DNA from: Calothrix sp. PCC 7507
Lineage (GTDB): Bacteria > Cyanobacteriota > Cyanobacteriia > Cyanobacteriales > Nostocaceae
Reading direction: 5' to 3'
Length of the DNA: 64,000 bases
Assembly (NCBI RefSeq): GCF_000316575.1
Contig: NC_019682.1
Location: 3,284,001 to 3,348,000 of the forward strand
Shown here: piece after piece, positions 25,817 through 35,292 of the stretch
Numbering within the stretch: the first letter of the stretch is position 1
Layout: every line of letters begins with the position of its first letter
The notes under the pieces: generated by a model
What the model saw: the letters and a program-made list of their open reading frames with translations, nothing else
What the model was told of the DNA's origin: nothing
The model's database searches: none
Made by a program: the position numbers and the translations under genes

Positions 25817-27886
25817 TTACAACCCGTTTCCAATCAAAATAAAAGGTGCCCAATAATAGGGATGATTAAAGCTGCTGTTTCCTCCTGCCGATATATTGTT
25901 ACTTTTTAGCTGTAAGTTTCCGGTAATCAATGCGATTTGTGCTTGTCGCAAGGCTTCAGATTTTGTCAAATTATCTAGAGTCAACAACGTATAAAAAGCG
26001 TTCATTAATGCTTGAGTGCCGCCATCATCTACAGCCCATAAAGAGGCAATAGCTGCCCTGGCACCTGTTCTTTGCATTTGGTAGCCAAAACCTAATATTT
26101 CTTCTCCGTTACCTAGCTGGCCGCCCAAGCCAGTTTCGCAAGCACTCAACACCACCAAATCCACATGGGGTAACGACCAAGTGGCGATATCTCTCAGGTT
26201 AATGCGATCGCCATTGCCAAATAAAATAAACGAATCTTCTGGTTTACCGACTATAAAAGCCGCATGTGTGGCTAAATGGACAATGGTATAATCATCCATC
26301 TGCGGTACAGTCACCTTGGGGCTGAAAGCATGATCTAAAAGTCTCTTAGTGTCAGGAACTATAGCTGCTAAATTTTCCACCTCTCGTGCTGCAAATGGCA
26401 AGCCGGAAAAAGACAGCTGGCGATTACCCACAGTGACTTTATAGCTACCGGCAGTAAATGCACCAGCTAAAACCCGCAAAGTCGATTTCCGTGGAGTGTT
26501 CAAGTTAGTCAAACTGGCAGCAGTGATATGGTTCACACTGAAGCGTTGCACTAACCACTGTTTACCATCATACACAGCACCCAGAGGAATGTAACGTAAC
26601 TGGTCATCTGGTGCATAAATTAGAGTTTTTGTACCTGAAAGCTGCAAGTCGTTTTCAATAGGTTTGATCAGCCATACATATAACTGGCGTGCTGGGGTTT
26701 TAACATCGCGGTTGGGATTACCTAAAGCTTGACGGAAAGACAAAATAGTTTGGTTGAGCTGGGCGCGGGTGACTGGAACTGTGCGATGGATGGGTACAGA
26801 TTCAGGACTGACCAGTACCAATTCTAAGCTATCTTTTAAAACTAGTGGATAGAGAAGTGCGGATTTTTGCGGTAATCTCGCTAAATTATCCCGAATTTCG
26901 TTGATACTTTCCAAGTCCAAATTTTGCCGCCTAGCTGTGCGGCTAATTTGTTCCAATTGTGCCTTAACTGTGGGACTAGCCAGAAAATTGTTAAATTGCA
27001 CCAGGAGTTGCTGTTGAGTTGCGACTAGTTGCTCAAGGCGTTGTTTTTGTTGGGGCGATCGCTTTTCGGGAGGAATTTTACGTAAAGTTGTTAATTCTTT
27101 ACCCAGTACCACAGCATTATTGAGGGTTTGCTCCAACTTTTGTTTAATAGGTTTTTCTTCTAGAACTAAATCAATGCCTTTAGCAGTGCGTTGATTACCT
27201 GGTACACCTGGAAGATACTCCTGTAGTTCTTCAACCTTGAGTAAATCCATAGTTCTTTGTGCTTCTGACACACGTTCTTGTTTCAGCAAGCGTTCAGCCA
27301 AAATGCGATATGTTTGGGCAACAGTGATACTATAAGCATCCGGTTGGGGAACAGAAAGTGTAGCTGGATTTAGCCTCGCTTTCTCGCGATTAATCAGGCA
27401 ATGCTTGTAGAAAAAAACTGCCAACTCTGGTTGGTTTTGGATATCGAATAAGTAGCCGATATTACTATAGGTTTTGCCAAGTCGGACTTGATCTCCGAGT
27501 TCTTTATTAATGAATAAGGCTTGTTGATATGATGTGAGTGCTGGGGAATACTGACCTTGTTTTTGGTATACTCTGCCAAGATTATTCAAAGTCACAGCTT
27601 CCCAAGAGCGATCGCCAATGTCTCTACTAATGGCTAACGCTGTTTGCAATCTCTGCAATGCCTCTTTTAAGTTACCTTGCCCAGATAGCTGAATGGCTTC
27701 TTCATTGAGATGTCTAACATGAGATTCGCTATTTTTTTGAGATAAAGCCTGAGATTTTTCTCTGTAATTGTACTGTGTCCTAGCGTTGGCATTTACGCGA
27801 TACTTTTCTGGGTGTGCTATCCCAAAAGCCAGGAAAACAAGTATCGTAATCTTGACAGTAATAAAATACTGGAGAAAAAGGTGCAT
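25817..27886 (-). CDS. Exported TPR-CHAT protein
   Basis: A 689-residue protein. An N-terminal hydrophobic segment (about 8-24, ITVKITILVFLAFGIAH) looks like a signal peptide or anchor. TPR motifs follow at about 55-160 (AVTLNNLGRVYQKQGQYSPAL, KTYSNIGYLFDIQNQ). A helical region (about 215-330) leads into the CHAT domain (about 400-689) with His541 in HLATHA and Cys583 in LSACETGLG, then GARAAIASLWAVDDGGT. The likely protease dyad is intact. This is the common extracytoplasmic type of cyanobacterial CHAT protein, distinct in repeat type and location from the one at 12091-15012. Substrate unknown. It is divergent from the thioesterase gene. Confidence 0.88.
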   Translation of the reverse strand: MHLFLQYFITVKITILVFLAFGIAHPEKYRVNANARTQYNYREKSQALSQKNSESHVRHLNEEAIQLSGQGNLKEALQRLQTALAISRDIGDRSWEAVTLNNLGRVYQKQGQYSPALTSYQQALFINKELGDQVRLGKTYSNIGYLFDIQNQPELAVFFYKHCLINREKARLNPATLSVPQPDAYSITVAQTYRILAERLLKQERVSEAQRTMDLLKVEELQEYLPGVPGNQRTAKGIDLVLEEKPIKQKLEQTLNNAVVLGKELTTLRKIPPEKRSPQQKQRLEQLVATQQQLLVQFNNFLASPTVKAQLEQISRTARRQNLDLESINEIRDNLARLPQKSALLYPLVLKDSLELVLVSPESVPIHRTVPVTRAQLNQTILSFRQALGNPNRDVKTPARQLYVWLIKPIENDLQLSGTKTLIYAPDDQLRYIPLGAVYDGKQWLVQRFSVNHITAASLTNLNTPRKSTLRVLAGAFTAGSYKVTVGNRQLSFSGLPFAAREVENLAAIVPDTKRLLDHAFSPKVTVPQMDDYTIVHLATHAAFIVGKPEDSFILFGNGDRINLRDIATWSLPHVDLVVLSACETGLGGQLGNGEEILGFGYQMQRTGARAAIASLWAVDDGGTQALMNAFYTLLTLDNLTKSEALRQAQIALITGNLQLKSNNISAGGNSSFNHPYYWAPFILIGNGL

Positions 27887-28003
27887 GACAACACACTCCC
27901 GATTTTCGGAAGGGTAGATGCTAAACCTTATAAATTTTACAATGCAACTAATTTTTATGCTATTCCAGATATGGAAAATCCATAGCTGTGCAGAAATTTA
28001 AAA

Positions 28004-28504
28004 ATGTCTGAAGAAAAACCAAGCCAACCAACATTACCGCCAACTACGGCTCTTGACAAACCATCCCATCGTGAATTTGAGAATTGGTTTGAATATCCTG
28101 TGAGGACACAACCCCACCATACTGATTATGCAGGCGCTGTCTGGCATGGCTCATATATCGCTTGGATGGAAGAAGCACGGAATGAGTGCTTACGTTCAAT
28201 TGGCATCAACTTTGCTGATTTAACAGCTTTAGGTTGTGATTTACCAGTTGTAGAACTTTCAGTACTCTATCACCGTGTACTACAGTTGGGTATGGCAGCT
28301 ATAGTCAAAACGCGTATGGCCGATGTGACTGGCGTGCGGATCAATTGGGATTATGCGATTCTCTCACCCGATGAACAACAATTGTATGTGACTGCCAAGG
28401 TGACTCTAGTCGCATTAGACCGCGAAAGAGGTAAGATAATGCATCAGTTACCTCCAAGTGTCAAGGATGCGTTGGCACGAATTTCCGCATTGCATAATAA
28501 CTGA
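28004..28504 (+). CDS. 4HBT/YbgC-type acyl-CoA thioesterase
   Basis: A 166-residue hotdog-fold protein. After a 30-residue Pro/Thr-rich leader comes the family signature HHTDYAGAVWHGSYIAWMEEARNECL, equivalent to the catalytic DxxGxVxHxxYxxWxxxAR region, with Asp as the likely catalytic residue. LPVVELSVLYHRVLQLG and DVTGVRINWDYAI follow as the core strands. Such enzymes hydrolyse acyl-CoA thioesters. In cyanobacteria one relative acts on 1,4-dihydroxy-2-naphthoyl-CoA in phylloquinone synthesis, but I cannot assign that substrate here. Cytoplasmic, single gene. Confidence 0.82.
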   Translation: MSEEKPSQPTLPPTTALDKPSHREFENWFEYPVRTQPHHTDYAGAVWHGSYIAWMEEARNECLRSIGINFADLTALGCDLPVVELSVLYHRVLQLGMAAIVKTRMADVTGVRINWDYAILSPDEQQLYVTAKVTLVALDRERGKIMHQLPPSVKDALARISALHNN

Positions 28505-28851
28505 TGTCAAAGCGGCTGTTGTGCGGTTGAAATCAAAACATTTTTAGGTGACTCGCCCATCACCGATTACCATGCAGCATGTGCGGGAGTATACAAGATT
28601 TGGCGTCGGGTAATGAAAAAGAGGGCGAGTCTATCTCCTATGGTGCAAGTACTTTGAAATACTGGTAATGAGATGATGAGGGGGCGATAGAATTGACTTC
28701 ATGTGGATACTAATTATCTTTAACGGGTCGAAGCTCTAGTTCAGCCGTAGGCAACTAGTACCGCAAGGCGGAAGTCAAAAGTAATATGGAGTAAGCTTTT
28801 TAGCGATTGAGAATGGTCTGCTTATTTCCGCCGCACTGTACTAGGAGTAGT
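28505..28851. other. Intergenic gap with a short dispersed repeat
   Basis: No gene seen between the convergent thioesterase and Uma2 genes. Around 28738-28780 the stretch TTCAGCCGTAGGC and TAGTACCGCAAGGCGGAAGTC is of the dispersed-repeat type. No strong terminator was found. Confidence 0.4.
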
Positions 28852-29433
28852 TCACGCTTGATTTACTGCATCAAAGATTTGTGATGCTTTGAGATTTAGT
28901 TGATTGAATTGTGGAGATACAACTAAATTATTACCAGCAAAGTTACCTATCTCAGTGTAAGTTTTGTCAATAAGTTCTAAGACCAATATAGTTTGAGTTT
29001 CGGGGTCGATAATCCAATATTCAGGAATACCACAATCTTGATACTGCGATCGCTTGGCGATGAAATCTCTGTCTCGTTGCAATTCTCCTGGGCTAACTAC
29101 TTCAATCACCAGTAGAGGAGGTAGCATTGACAAGCGGATAGTATTACGTTTTGCTAACTGCTGAATATGCTCGCTTGCAATAATTGTCAGATCAGGATAA
29201 CGGTTTCTGGGTTCTCCTCTCACTTCCAGTTCTAAACCATGTCCTCGAACTCTTTTATAACCTAACAGAGATGCAAATTGAATTAATAAAAATGTGGCAA
29301 TCTGAACATTGATTCCTGATTCTGGAGGCATCTCGATTAACTCTCCATTAAACAACTCATAGAGTTTATCTGAGCCATCATCATAAGATAGGTATTCTGC
29401 GAAACTTTGAAATCTATGTTTAATTTGTAGCAT
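28852..29433 (-). CDS. Uma2-family (DUF820) endonuclease-fold protein
   Basis: A 193-residue protein of the large cyanobacterial Uma2/DUF820 family, which has a PD-(D/E)XK nuclease fold. Seen: YELFNGELIEMPPES near the start, the catalytic-type Asp in RYPDLTIIA, and LVIEVVSPGELQRDRD, then GIPEYWIIDPETQTILVLEL. The EVVSP block lacks the classical ExK lysine, as is usual in the family. Often present in many copies, perhaps linked to mobile elements or defence; no activity is established that I know of. The ATG is preceded by GGAG. It lies 55 bases downstream of a second nuclease-fold gene on the same strand. Confidence 0.88.
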   Translation of the reverse strand: MLQIKHRFQSFAEYLSYDDGSDKLYELFNGELIEMPPESGINVQIATFLLIQFASLLGYKRVRGHGLELEVRGEPRNRYPDLTIIASEHIQQLAKRNTIRLSMLPPLLVIEVVSPGELQRDRDFIAKRSQYQDCGIPEYWIIDPETQTILVLELIDKTYTEIGNFAGNNLVVSPQFNQLNLKASQIFDAVNQA

Positions 29434-29488
29434 CAGGGTTGCTCCATGATGAGCCTCAATGTAAGTTTAGCTTAATTCAGGCGATGTC

Positions 29489-30091
29489 TTATCCGGCTTT
29501 CACCATCCAAACCAAAAAACTCAGAATTGGCTCGATAGGAGGAAGGGAATAATCAATTAAATCAATAGTTACCGTTTCTTGCTCTAGCTTCAGAAATCGC
29601 CATTGTGTTCCACTGCTTACAGTACCGTAAACTGCTATTAGGGGTTTTCCTTTGGCTTCATTAAATCGCTGTGCAGCTACCATTTCGGCAATACATTGTC
29701 CAAGTCCAGATTTTATATCTGATTTTTTCGCCTCAACAATAACAATTGCAGGCGCTTCCACAGTTAATTGTTCGGGTGAACGGCAAAGCAGGAAGTCACA
29801 AACACCGTTGAGTCCAATACTCGCATCAACGTTAAACTCTTCCCCTGAAAACACACTGATTTGCTGATTAAAAATGCGCCGCACTTCTAAAAGTACGGGA
29901 TTAATAATCGCTTCTGAACGCGCTTTTTCTGTATCAACTGCGATTGCCCACGGTAAATCCTCTAAAATACCTTGTAGTCTGGAACTCGGAGTAACTGGTT
30001 CAATTGAGTCTGGGAAAAAGCGGACTCCCTCTACAGTATTTAGGTGAAAATCTTGTTTGACTCTATCAATCGTGAATTGACTATAGGGCAT
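29489..30091 (-). CDS. PD-(D/E)XK nuclease-like protein of unknown function
   Basis: A 200-residue protein. Residues about 108-140 contain GLNGVCDFLLCRSPE and, after a short gap, AIVIVEAKKSDIKSGLGQCIAEM. The Asp followed by a strand ending VEAKK is the classical D...ExK arrangement of restriction-type nucleases, and here the lysine is intact. AQRFNEAKGKPLIAVYGTVSSGTQWRFLKL follows as in other type I-related nuclease folds. The family is common in cyanobacteria as hypothetical protein. It is co-directional with the Uma2 gene (55 bases) and follows the small membrane protein gene by 17 bases. Confidence 0.7.
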   Translation of the reverse strand: MPYSQFTIDRVKQDFHLNTVEGVRFFPDSIEPVTPSSRLQGILEDLPWAIAVDTEKARSEAIINPVLLEVRRIFNQQISVFSGEEFNVDASIGLNGVCDFLLCRSPEQLTVEAPAIVIVEAKKSDIKSGLGQCIAEMVAAQRFNEAKGKPLIAVYGTVSSGTQWRFLKLEQETVTIDLIDYSLPPIEPILSFLVWMVKAG

Positions 30092-30108
30092 AAGTAACTT
30101 TATCCTTC

Positions 30109-30306
30109 CTACTTACCGCCGCGTATTTGTGACAGGGTTTGAGGTATCTGAAGTATCTGATGCCAAATATCTTGAGGAGTAATCCCAAAAGCTACTTGCA
30201 ATAAAACGACGATCGCAGCTATAGTCAATGCTGTTTTTACAGTTGTTTTTAGTACCTTCCATAAGATGGCAAATACAATCCAAGCTAAAATCAGGGTAAT
30301 AATCAT
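30109..30306 (-). CDS. Small membrane protein, unrecognised
   Basis: Sixty-five residues with one or two transmembrane helices (about 2-17 and 24-43), then a soluble tail (GITPQDIWHQILQIPQTLSQIRGGK). The tail is typical of a family of small cyanobacterial proteins I cannot name. It lies 17 bases upstream of the nuclease-like gene on the same strand, so it may be its co-transcribed partner. Function unknown. Confidence 0.6.
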   Translation of the reverse strand: MIITLILAWIVFAILWKVLKTTVKTALTIAAIVVLLQVAFGITPQDIWHQILQIPQTLSQIRGGK

Positions 30307-30657
30307 AAAATATAAATTACTTAAAAATTACTCTCAGGTAAGTATTTAACTTTTTTCTAGGAAATGCATCCGAGAATTATACTCGAAAATATTACAATAA
30401 TTCACCCACTAAAAGGCCTTGTCAGTGAAATTATCAAAAATATTTTGGTTTCTTCATATGTAACTGTAAGTCGGCATAATCAAACCAAACTATGTGAAGC
30501 AAAGTAAGCAAAGCAAAAACTTTCTTCCCTCTTGTATTCTGCCTCCTGTATTCTGCCTCCTGACACCCACCCACCCACTTATCAATAACCATGACAATGC
30601 TGAGGGTGGTTTGCTCAAGTTACCATCCTCACCAGTGTCTTGTCACTAACTAGCTAC
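30307..30657. other. Gap with a short tandem repeat
   Basis: No gene seen. At about 30532-30561 the unit TGTATTCTGCCTCC is repeated twice in tandem, followed by a CACCCACCCACCCAC stretch. This is low-complexity dispersed-repeat DNA. The gap separates dxr from the small membrane protein gene. Confidence 0.4.
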
Positions 30658-31854
30658 TTAGCGCAGAGAAATTATCTGCGGGGCGTGTTCTAGCGATTCA
30701 GTAGCAATTAAAACTTCTTGTCGTGCCCATTTATCTGCGGTCAAAATGTCATCTAAAGCAGGATTTGCTAGGTTATGATTTTGATGGCGATCGCACACCC
30801 ATTCGATACAACGGGGAATATCTAAAAACCGGATTTTTTCTGCTAAAAATAACGCCACAGCTTGCTCATTGGCTGCATTTAAGACTGCTGGCATAGAACC
30901 ACCAGCCCTACCTACTGCATAAGCCAGCTGCATACAAGGATACTTCTGGTGATCGGGTTCACGGAAAGTAAGATTTCCCGCTTTGACCAAATCTAGGCGT
31001 TCCCAGTCAGTGTAAATGCGATCGGGCCAAGATAGAGCATACAACAGGGGTAAGCGCATATCAGGCCAGCCGAGTTGGGCTAAAACTGAAGTATCTTGCA
31101 GCTCAATCAACGAGTGAATAATACTCTGGGGATGAATAACAATTTCAATCTTGTCGTAATCTAAGCCAAACAGAAAATGAGCCTCGATTACTTCCAGACC
31201 CTTATTCATCAAAGTAGCTGAGTCTACAGTGATTTTACGTCCCATTGACCAGTTAGGATGCTTGAGAGCATCAGCGACAGTCACTTCTGCTAACTTGGCT
31301 ACATCCCAATCCCGGAAAGCGCCCCCAGAGGCAGTGAGCAAAATCTTTCGCAGTCCGCCTTTAGGCACACCTTGGAGACATTGGAATATTGCGGAATGTT
31401 CTGAGTCCGCTGGTAGTATTTTTACCCCATATTTTTCAATCAGGGGTAGAACCACAGGGCCACCAGCAATTAAGGTTTCCTTATTTGCCAAGGCAATATC
31501 TTTACCAGCTTCAATGGCGGCGATGGTGGGTAATAGCCCAGCACAACCAACAATACCAGTGACAACTGTTTGAGCATCACCGTAGCGAGCAACTTCTATG
31601 ACTCCACCTTCGCCAGCTAGTAAAATAGGTTGAGGATCAAGGTCTTTGATAGCGGCTTGCAGTGCTGGTAGTTTTTCTTCTGACCAAATCGCTGCTATAC
31701 TCGGCCGGAACTGCCGAATCTGAGCAGCCAATAGTTCCACATTACTTCCAGCTGCCAATCCCACAATCCGAAATTGCTCCGGGTACTGAGCGACAATATC
31801 TAAAGTCTGAGTACCGATAGAGCCAGTAGAACCAACAAGAGTAATCGCTTTCAC
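30658..31854 (-). CDS. dxr: 1-deoxy-D-xylulose 5-phosphate reductoisomerase
   Basis: Second enzyme of the MEP isoprenoid pathway: converts 1-deoxy-D-xylulose 5-phosphate to 2-C-methyl-D-erythritol 4-phosphate with NADPH, in the cytoplasm, feeding carotenoid, phytol and quinone synthesis. At 398 residues it is full length. The NADPH-binding start ([15 protein letters not shown]), the metal and substrate region [14 protein letters not shown], and [12 protein letters not shown] are present. [27 protein letters not shown] and [11 protein letters not shown] complete the signature. The start codon is GTG at 31854. Single gene; also called ispC. Confidence 0.98.
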   Translation of the reverse strand: MKAITLVGSTGSIGTQTLDIVAQYPEQFRIVGLAAGSNVELLAAQIRQFRPSIAAIWSEEKLPALQAAIKDLDPQPILLAGEGGVIEVARYGDAQTVVTGIVGCAGLLPTIAAIEAGKDIALANKETLIAGGPVVLPLIEKYGVKILPADSEHSAIFQCLQGVPKGGLRKILLTASGGAFRDWDVAKLAEVTVADALKHPNWSMGRKITVDSATLMNKGLEVIEAHFLFGLDYDKIEIVIHPQSIIHSLIELQDTSVLAQLGWPDMRLPLLYALSWPDRIYTDWERLDLVKAGNLTFREPDHQKYPCMQLAYAVGRAGGSMPAVLNAANEQAVALFLAEKIRFLDIPRCIEWVCDRHQNHNLANPALDDILTADKWARQEVLIATESLEHAPQIISLR

Positions 31855-32501
31855 AATTGTTTAAGGATTTACAGACAACTCTCACTATAAATTGCTGAGG
31901 ACTCCTTAATTAACTTGAATTTAATTTGTGAGTGGGCATTGGGCATGGGTAAATTGTCACGTTTTGAGTTTAAAAGTGGAAGTTTCGAGTTCTGAGAGGA
32001 TGTTTGTAAAGTCCCAGACAGGTATAAATTGTCATTCTGAAGGAACTGAAGAATCCCAATTTTTCGTTGAGGCTAAGATGCTTCTCTTCGAGAGGCTACG
32101 CCAACACTCCGCAAAGCTACTTACCCTGTGGGTTCCGCTTGCGGTACAGCATGACAAAAACTATACTTTTCAAACATCCTCTGAGACTGAAGCGTCAAGA
32201 GTTAATATTTAATTCTTCCATGCTCAATGCCCAATGCCCCATTCCCTTTGTATTTGACTCAACTACAAAATGTGTATATAAATACTATAGATATAACCAA
32301 TATTGCCTAGAATATCGGCAATATTAGCTGAATTGTAATTACTGAATAGCAACTGGTAACAAGTTTGCTACTGATGTTTCTGTTTAGTTTATTACTAAAA
32401 TTGGTAGAGGAGTGTGAGGTATCTAATGTTACACAAAAATGAAATATTGAAAGCCATAAGTAAGGGGATGCATTAGGAAGTCGGTTGAAAAACTCAAACT
32501 T
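31855..32501. other. Gap holding a MITE-like element
   Basis: Nothing coding is seen. The left 136 bases carry the dxr promoter region. The middle is the element described at 31991-32186. The right 315 bases are A/T-rich and should hold the promoter of the plus-strand glycosyltransferase gene, though no clear consensus box was found. Confidence 0.4.
31991..32186. mobile_element. MITE-like element with 21-bp terminal inverted repeats
   Basis: The ends 31991-32011 and 32166-32186 are inverted copies that agree at 19 of 21 positions (TCTGAGAGGATGTTTG... against its complement). A second, inner inverted pair (TGTCAT near 32030 and ATGACA near 32150) follows. The 196-base element has no coding capacity, so it would depend on a transposase elsewhere. 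The internal GAGGCTACGCC and TTCCGCTTGCGG stretches are dispersed-repeat type. No clear target-site duplication was identified. Confidence 0.6.
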
Positions 32502-33809
32502 ATGGTTAAAGTTCAAATAGTTATAACAAAAATTTTATGGACAAATGAGTTCATCTTTCCCATAGCAATCTGGTTTTTCAGCAGAATATTCATCTGGACT
32601 ACCATGTTGTTGATTGCGCCATATGTCTCGGCACAATTGGAGGGAACTCCACCCAGTTTTACCTGGGAGGTTTTCCATGCATGGGATAGTGTCCATTACA
32701 GATCAATTGTTACTTCTGGATATGAATTCATCGATGACGGCAACCAACATAATCTAGCCTTCTTTCCCCTATTTCCTTTAAGTATTTGGGTTTTGACGCG
32801 ACTGGGGTTGCCATTTGAAATTGCAGGCACGCTGGTAAACAACATAGCGTTTTTTGCCGCGCTTTGGTGTTTGTATTTTTGGGTTAAGGAACATTGTGGG
32901 ATCAGTGCTGCACAGTGGGCTACTACTGTGTTGGCTTGGTGTCCGATGTCTTTGTTTACGGGGGTGATTTACACAGAGGGGTTGTATTTATTTTTAAGTA
33001 CAGCGGCTTTGCGTGCCTTCGATCAAAAACAATATGGCTGGACTGCGCTTTGGGGTGCAATGGCGACAGCAACACGTCCTACAGGCATGGCATTGATTTT
33101 AGCGTTGGCGATCGCATCTTGGAAAGAACGTAGACCGCTTGTTGCCTATGTTGCATCTTTGACTACTGCCACTGGAATACTTCTATTCAGTATTTATTGT
33201 GCCATTCACTTCGGACATCCCTTAGCTTTTATCCAAGCACAGCGGGGATGGCGGCCATCTTTGGGGTTTGATTGGCAAGGTTGGTTGAATATGCTGATGC
33301 AAATTCCCTTCGGTACGACAAATTGGCAGTTTGGTTGGGTTCTAGATCCTCATGGAGGAATTAAAGACCCTTGGTATCCCCTATTATTTACCATTCTTGT
33401 TGCTAGTGCTTATAGTTTATGGCGCTTCCATAAACATTTGAGTTCTGCAAAAGTGGTCTATGGCTTTTACGCTTTCGTCGGATTTTTGTTAATCTTGGCA
33501 GACGAACAGTTAATCAATAACTTGCTGAACACTTTGATGATCTTAGGTGGCAGCTATTTATTGTGGTACTTACGCCGGGAACTTACCCCAGTAACAATCA
33601 TTTATGGCTTTTGTGGCTTAGGTTTGCTACTCGCTTCTGGCGGTACAATCTCTTTGAGTCGTCTGGCTTATGGCATTGTCTCCCTGAGTGTAGCTTTGGG
33701 CGTGTTATTATCTCGTCACCGCCGCCAAGGATTTTTGATGCTGGGTTTGTGTGTCATATTACTTGCCAAGTTAGCTGTAGGTTTTGCCCAAGAACTTTGG
33801 GTGGGTTAA
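32502..33809 (+). CDS. PIG-V-like mannosyltransferase (GT76, GT-C fold)
   Basis: A 435-residue polytopic membrane protein with about ten hydrophobic segments. AWDSVHYRSIVTSGYEF (61-77) carries the luminal/periplasmic Asp typical of GT-C enzymes, followed by NLAFFPLFPLSIW, YTEGLYLFLSTAALRA and MATATRPTGMAL, the order seen in PIG-V-type mannosyltransferases. Such enzymes use a polyprenyl-phosphate sugar as donor on the outer face of the membrane. The acceptor is unknown. A strong terminator follows, so it is probably a single-gene transcript upstream of the next GT-C pair. Confidence 0.8.
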   Translation: MVKVQIVITKILWTNEFIFPIAIWFFSRIFIWTTMLLIAPYVSAQLEGTPPSFTWEVFHAWDSVHYRSIVTSGYEFIDDGNQHNLAFFPLFPLSIWVLTRLGLPFEIAGTLVNNIAFFAALWCLYFWVKEHCGISAAQWATTVLAWCPMSLFTGVIYTEGLYLFLSTAALRAFDQKQYGWTALWGAMATATRPTGMALILALAIASWKERRPLVAYVASLTTATGILLFSIYCAIHFGHPLAFIQAQRGWRPSLGFDWQGWLNMLMQIPFGTTNWQFGWVLDPHGGIKDPWYPLLFTILVASAYSLWRFHKHLSSAKVVYGFYAFVGFLLILADEQLINNLLNTLMILGGSYLLWYLRRELTPVTIIYGFCGLGLLLASGGTISLSRLAYGIVSLSVALGVLLSRHRRQGFLMLGLCVILLAKLAVGFAQELWVG

Positions 33810-33826
33810 AAATTCAAAGTTAAGAG

Positions 33827-33885
33827 TTAGGAGTGAGTAGTTGGGAATTCTCAGCTACTCACTCCTAATTTTTACTTATTTTTTT
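33827..33885 (+). terminator. Strong Rho-independent-type terminator
   Basis: A perfect 14-bp stem pairs 33827-33840 with 33855-33868 around a 14-base loop, and is followed by T-rich sequence (TTTTTACTTATTTTTTTG). It ends the PIG-V-like gene, whose stop lies 17 bases upstream. Confidence 0.85.
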
Positions 33886-34082
33886 GTCTATCCATGTACT
33901 CTCATGTCCATGCTTCTCTGATAACATACAACTGAATGATAAGAATTCAGAATCCAGACTGAACTTTGACTCCTCTAATTACGTCTATCTAATACTGATT
34001 ACAGAAAAGAGTGCTGGTGCTTTGTCTGTATAATTTTTCACCATAAAAAGATTTCGTGAGTTTTGAAAATTAGACAAAATTT

Positions 34083-35291
34083 ATGACGAAAACCTCAGAC
34101 AAGGAATTATTAAAACTAGTCAAAAATCATTCCAATAGGGCATTAAACTCTCTGCAATATCCAGTCATAAGATATTTAGTTATAGGCATTATATTCGCAG
34201 TACTCATCCGATGGCTTTGTTATCCCAATAAATCGGTAGATTATAAGTATTTCTTAGATCCTTGGTACGATTTCATCGTGTCTCATGGTGGATTTAGTGC
34301 TTTAAAATATGGTTTTGCTGACTATACCCCTCCTTATCTCTACTGGATTTTAATTGCGGCTACTCTCCTTTCTGGATTGCCAAAAATCTTGGCAATAAAG
34401 CTTTTTGCTATGTCTGTTGATTTTGTTTGTGCTTTTTTGGTTTACAAAATTGTCAGACTAAAATACCCAGAAAATAACAAACCAATCTATGCTTTTTTGG
34501 CAATTATATTAAGTCCTACTGTCATTTATAATAGCGCTCTTTGGGGTCAATGTGATGTTATTTATACAACGGGGCTAATCGCCTGTATTTATTTTTTATC
34601 TATTAAAAAACAAGTTCCAGCATTAATTAGCATAGGTCTAGCAGTTTCTTTTAAATTGCAAGCGATGTTTTTATCACCTTTATTATTAATTTTATTAATT
34701 AAAAAAAGAATTTCTTGGTATTATTTACCATTGGTTCCAGCAACATATGTAGTCGCCATGTCACCAGCTTGGTTTGCTGGCAGGCCAATGTCAGAATTGC
34801 TGTTAGTTTACTTTAAACAAGCTAATACATATAAAGAACTGGCTAAAAATGTACCTAATCTTTATCAATGGATTCCTAACAACTTTTATAGTATTGTCGT
34901 TCCTATAGGCTTAATTACAACTGTATTTTCAATATTCTTATTGGCATATTTAGTTTATAAAAGTAAGCTAAAAATTACTCAAGATAGATTGATATATTTA
35001 GCTACCCTATCAGTTTTGTTTATGCCGTATATTCTACCCAAAATGCATGAAAGATATTTCTATCCGGCTGATATCTGTTCTATTATCTTCGCCTTTTACT
35101 TTCCCCAATATGCTTGGGTAGCGGTATCGGTGCAGATGGCATCATTTGTTAGCTATTTGGGAACGCCTCTATATATTCAAATATTTTCTATACCTTTGGG
35201 TTTTACACTTTGGTTTGTGGTGCAAAACTGTGACATGATTTATCCGAAATTAAAAGCTAATCTTTCTCTAAATACTAATAATAAGCTGTAG
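34083..35291 (+). CDS. GT-C-fold membrane glycosyltransferase
   Basis: A 402-residue protein with about ten transmembrane segments. After a basic cytoplasmic leader, VDYKYFLDPWYDFIVSHGG and YTPPYLYWIL form the first outer loop with acidic residues, then ILSPTVIYNSALWGQCDVIYT and AVSFKLQAMFLSPLL. Near the C-terminus is FMPYILPKMHERYFYPAD. The WGQxD and KMHERY blocks are shared with ALG6/ALG8-like and mannosyltransferase-type GT-C proteins. Donor and acceptor are unknown. The stop is one base before the ATG of the DUF2079 gene, so the two are co-transcribed. Confidence 0.78.
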   Translation: MTKTSDKELLKLVKNHSNRALNSLQYPVIRYLVIGIIFAVLIRWLCYPNKSVDYKYFLDPWYDFIVSHGGFSALKYGFADYTPPYLYWILIAATLLSGLPKILAIKLFAMSVDFVCAFLVYKIVRLKYPENNKPIYAFLAIILSPTVIYNSALWGQCDVIYTTGLIACIYFLSIKKQVPALISIGLAVSFKLQAMFLSPLLLILLIKKRISWYYLPLVPATYVVAMSPAWFAGRPMSELLLVYFKQANTYKELAKNVPNLYQWIPNNFYSIVVPIGLITTVFSIFLLAYLVYKSKLKITQDRLIYLATLSVLFMPYILPKMHERYFYPADICSIIFAFYFPQYAWVAVSVQMASFVSYLGTPLYIQIFSIPLGFTLWFVVQNCDMIYPKLKANLSLNTNNKL

Positions 35292-35292
35292 T

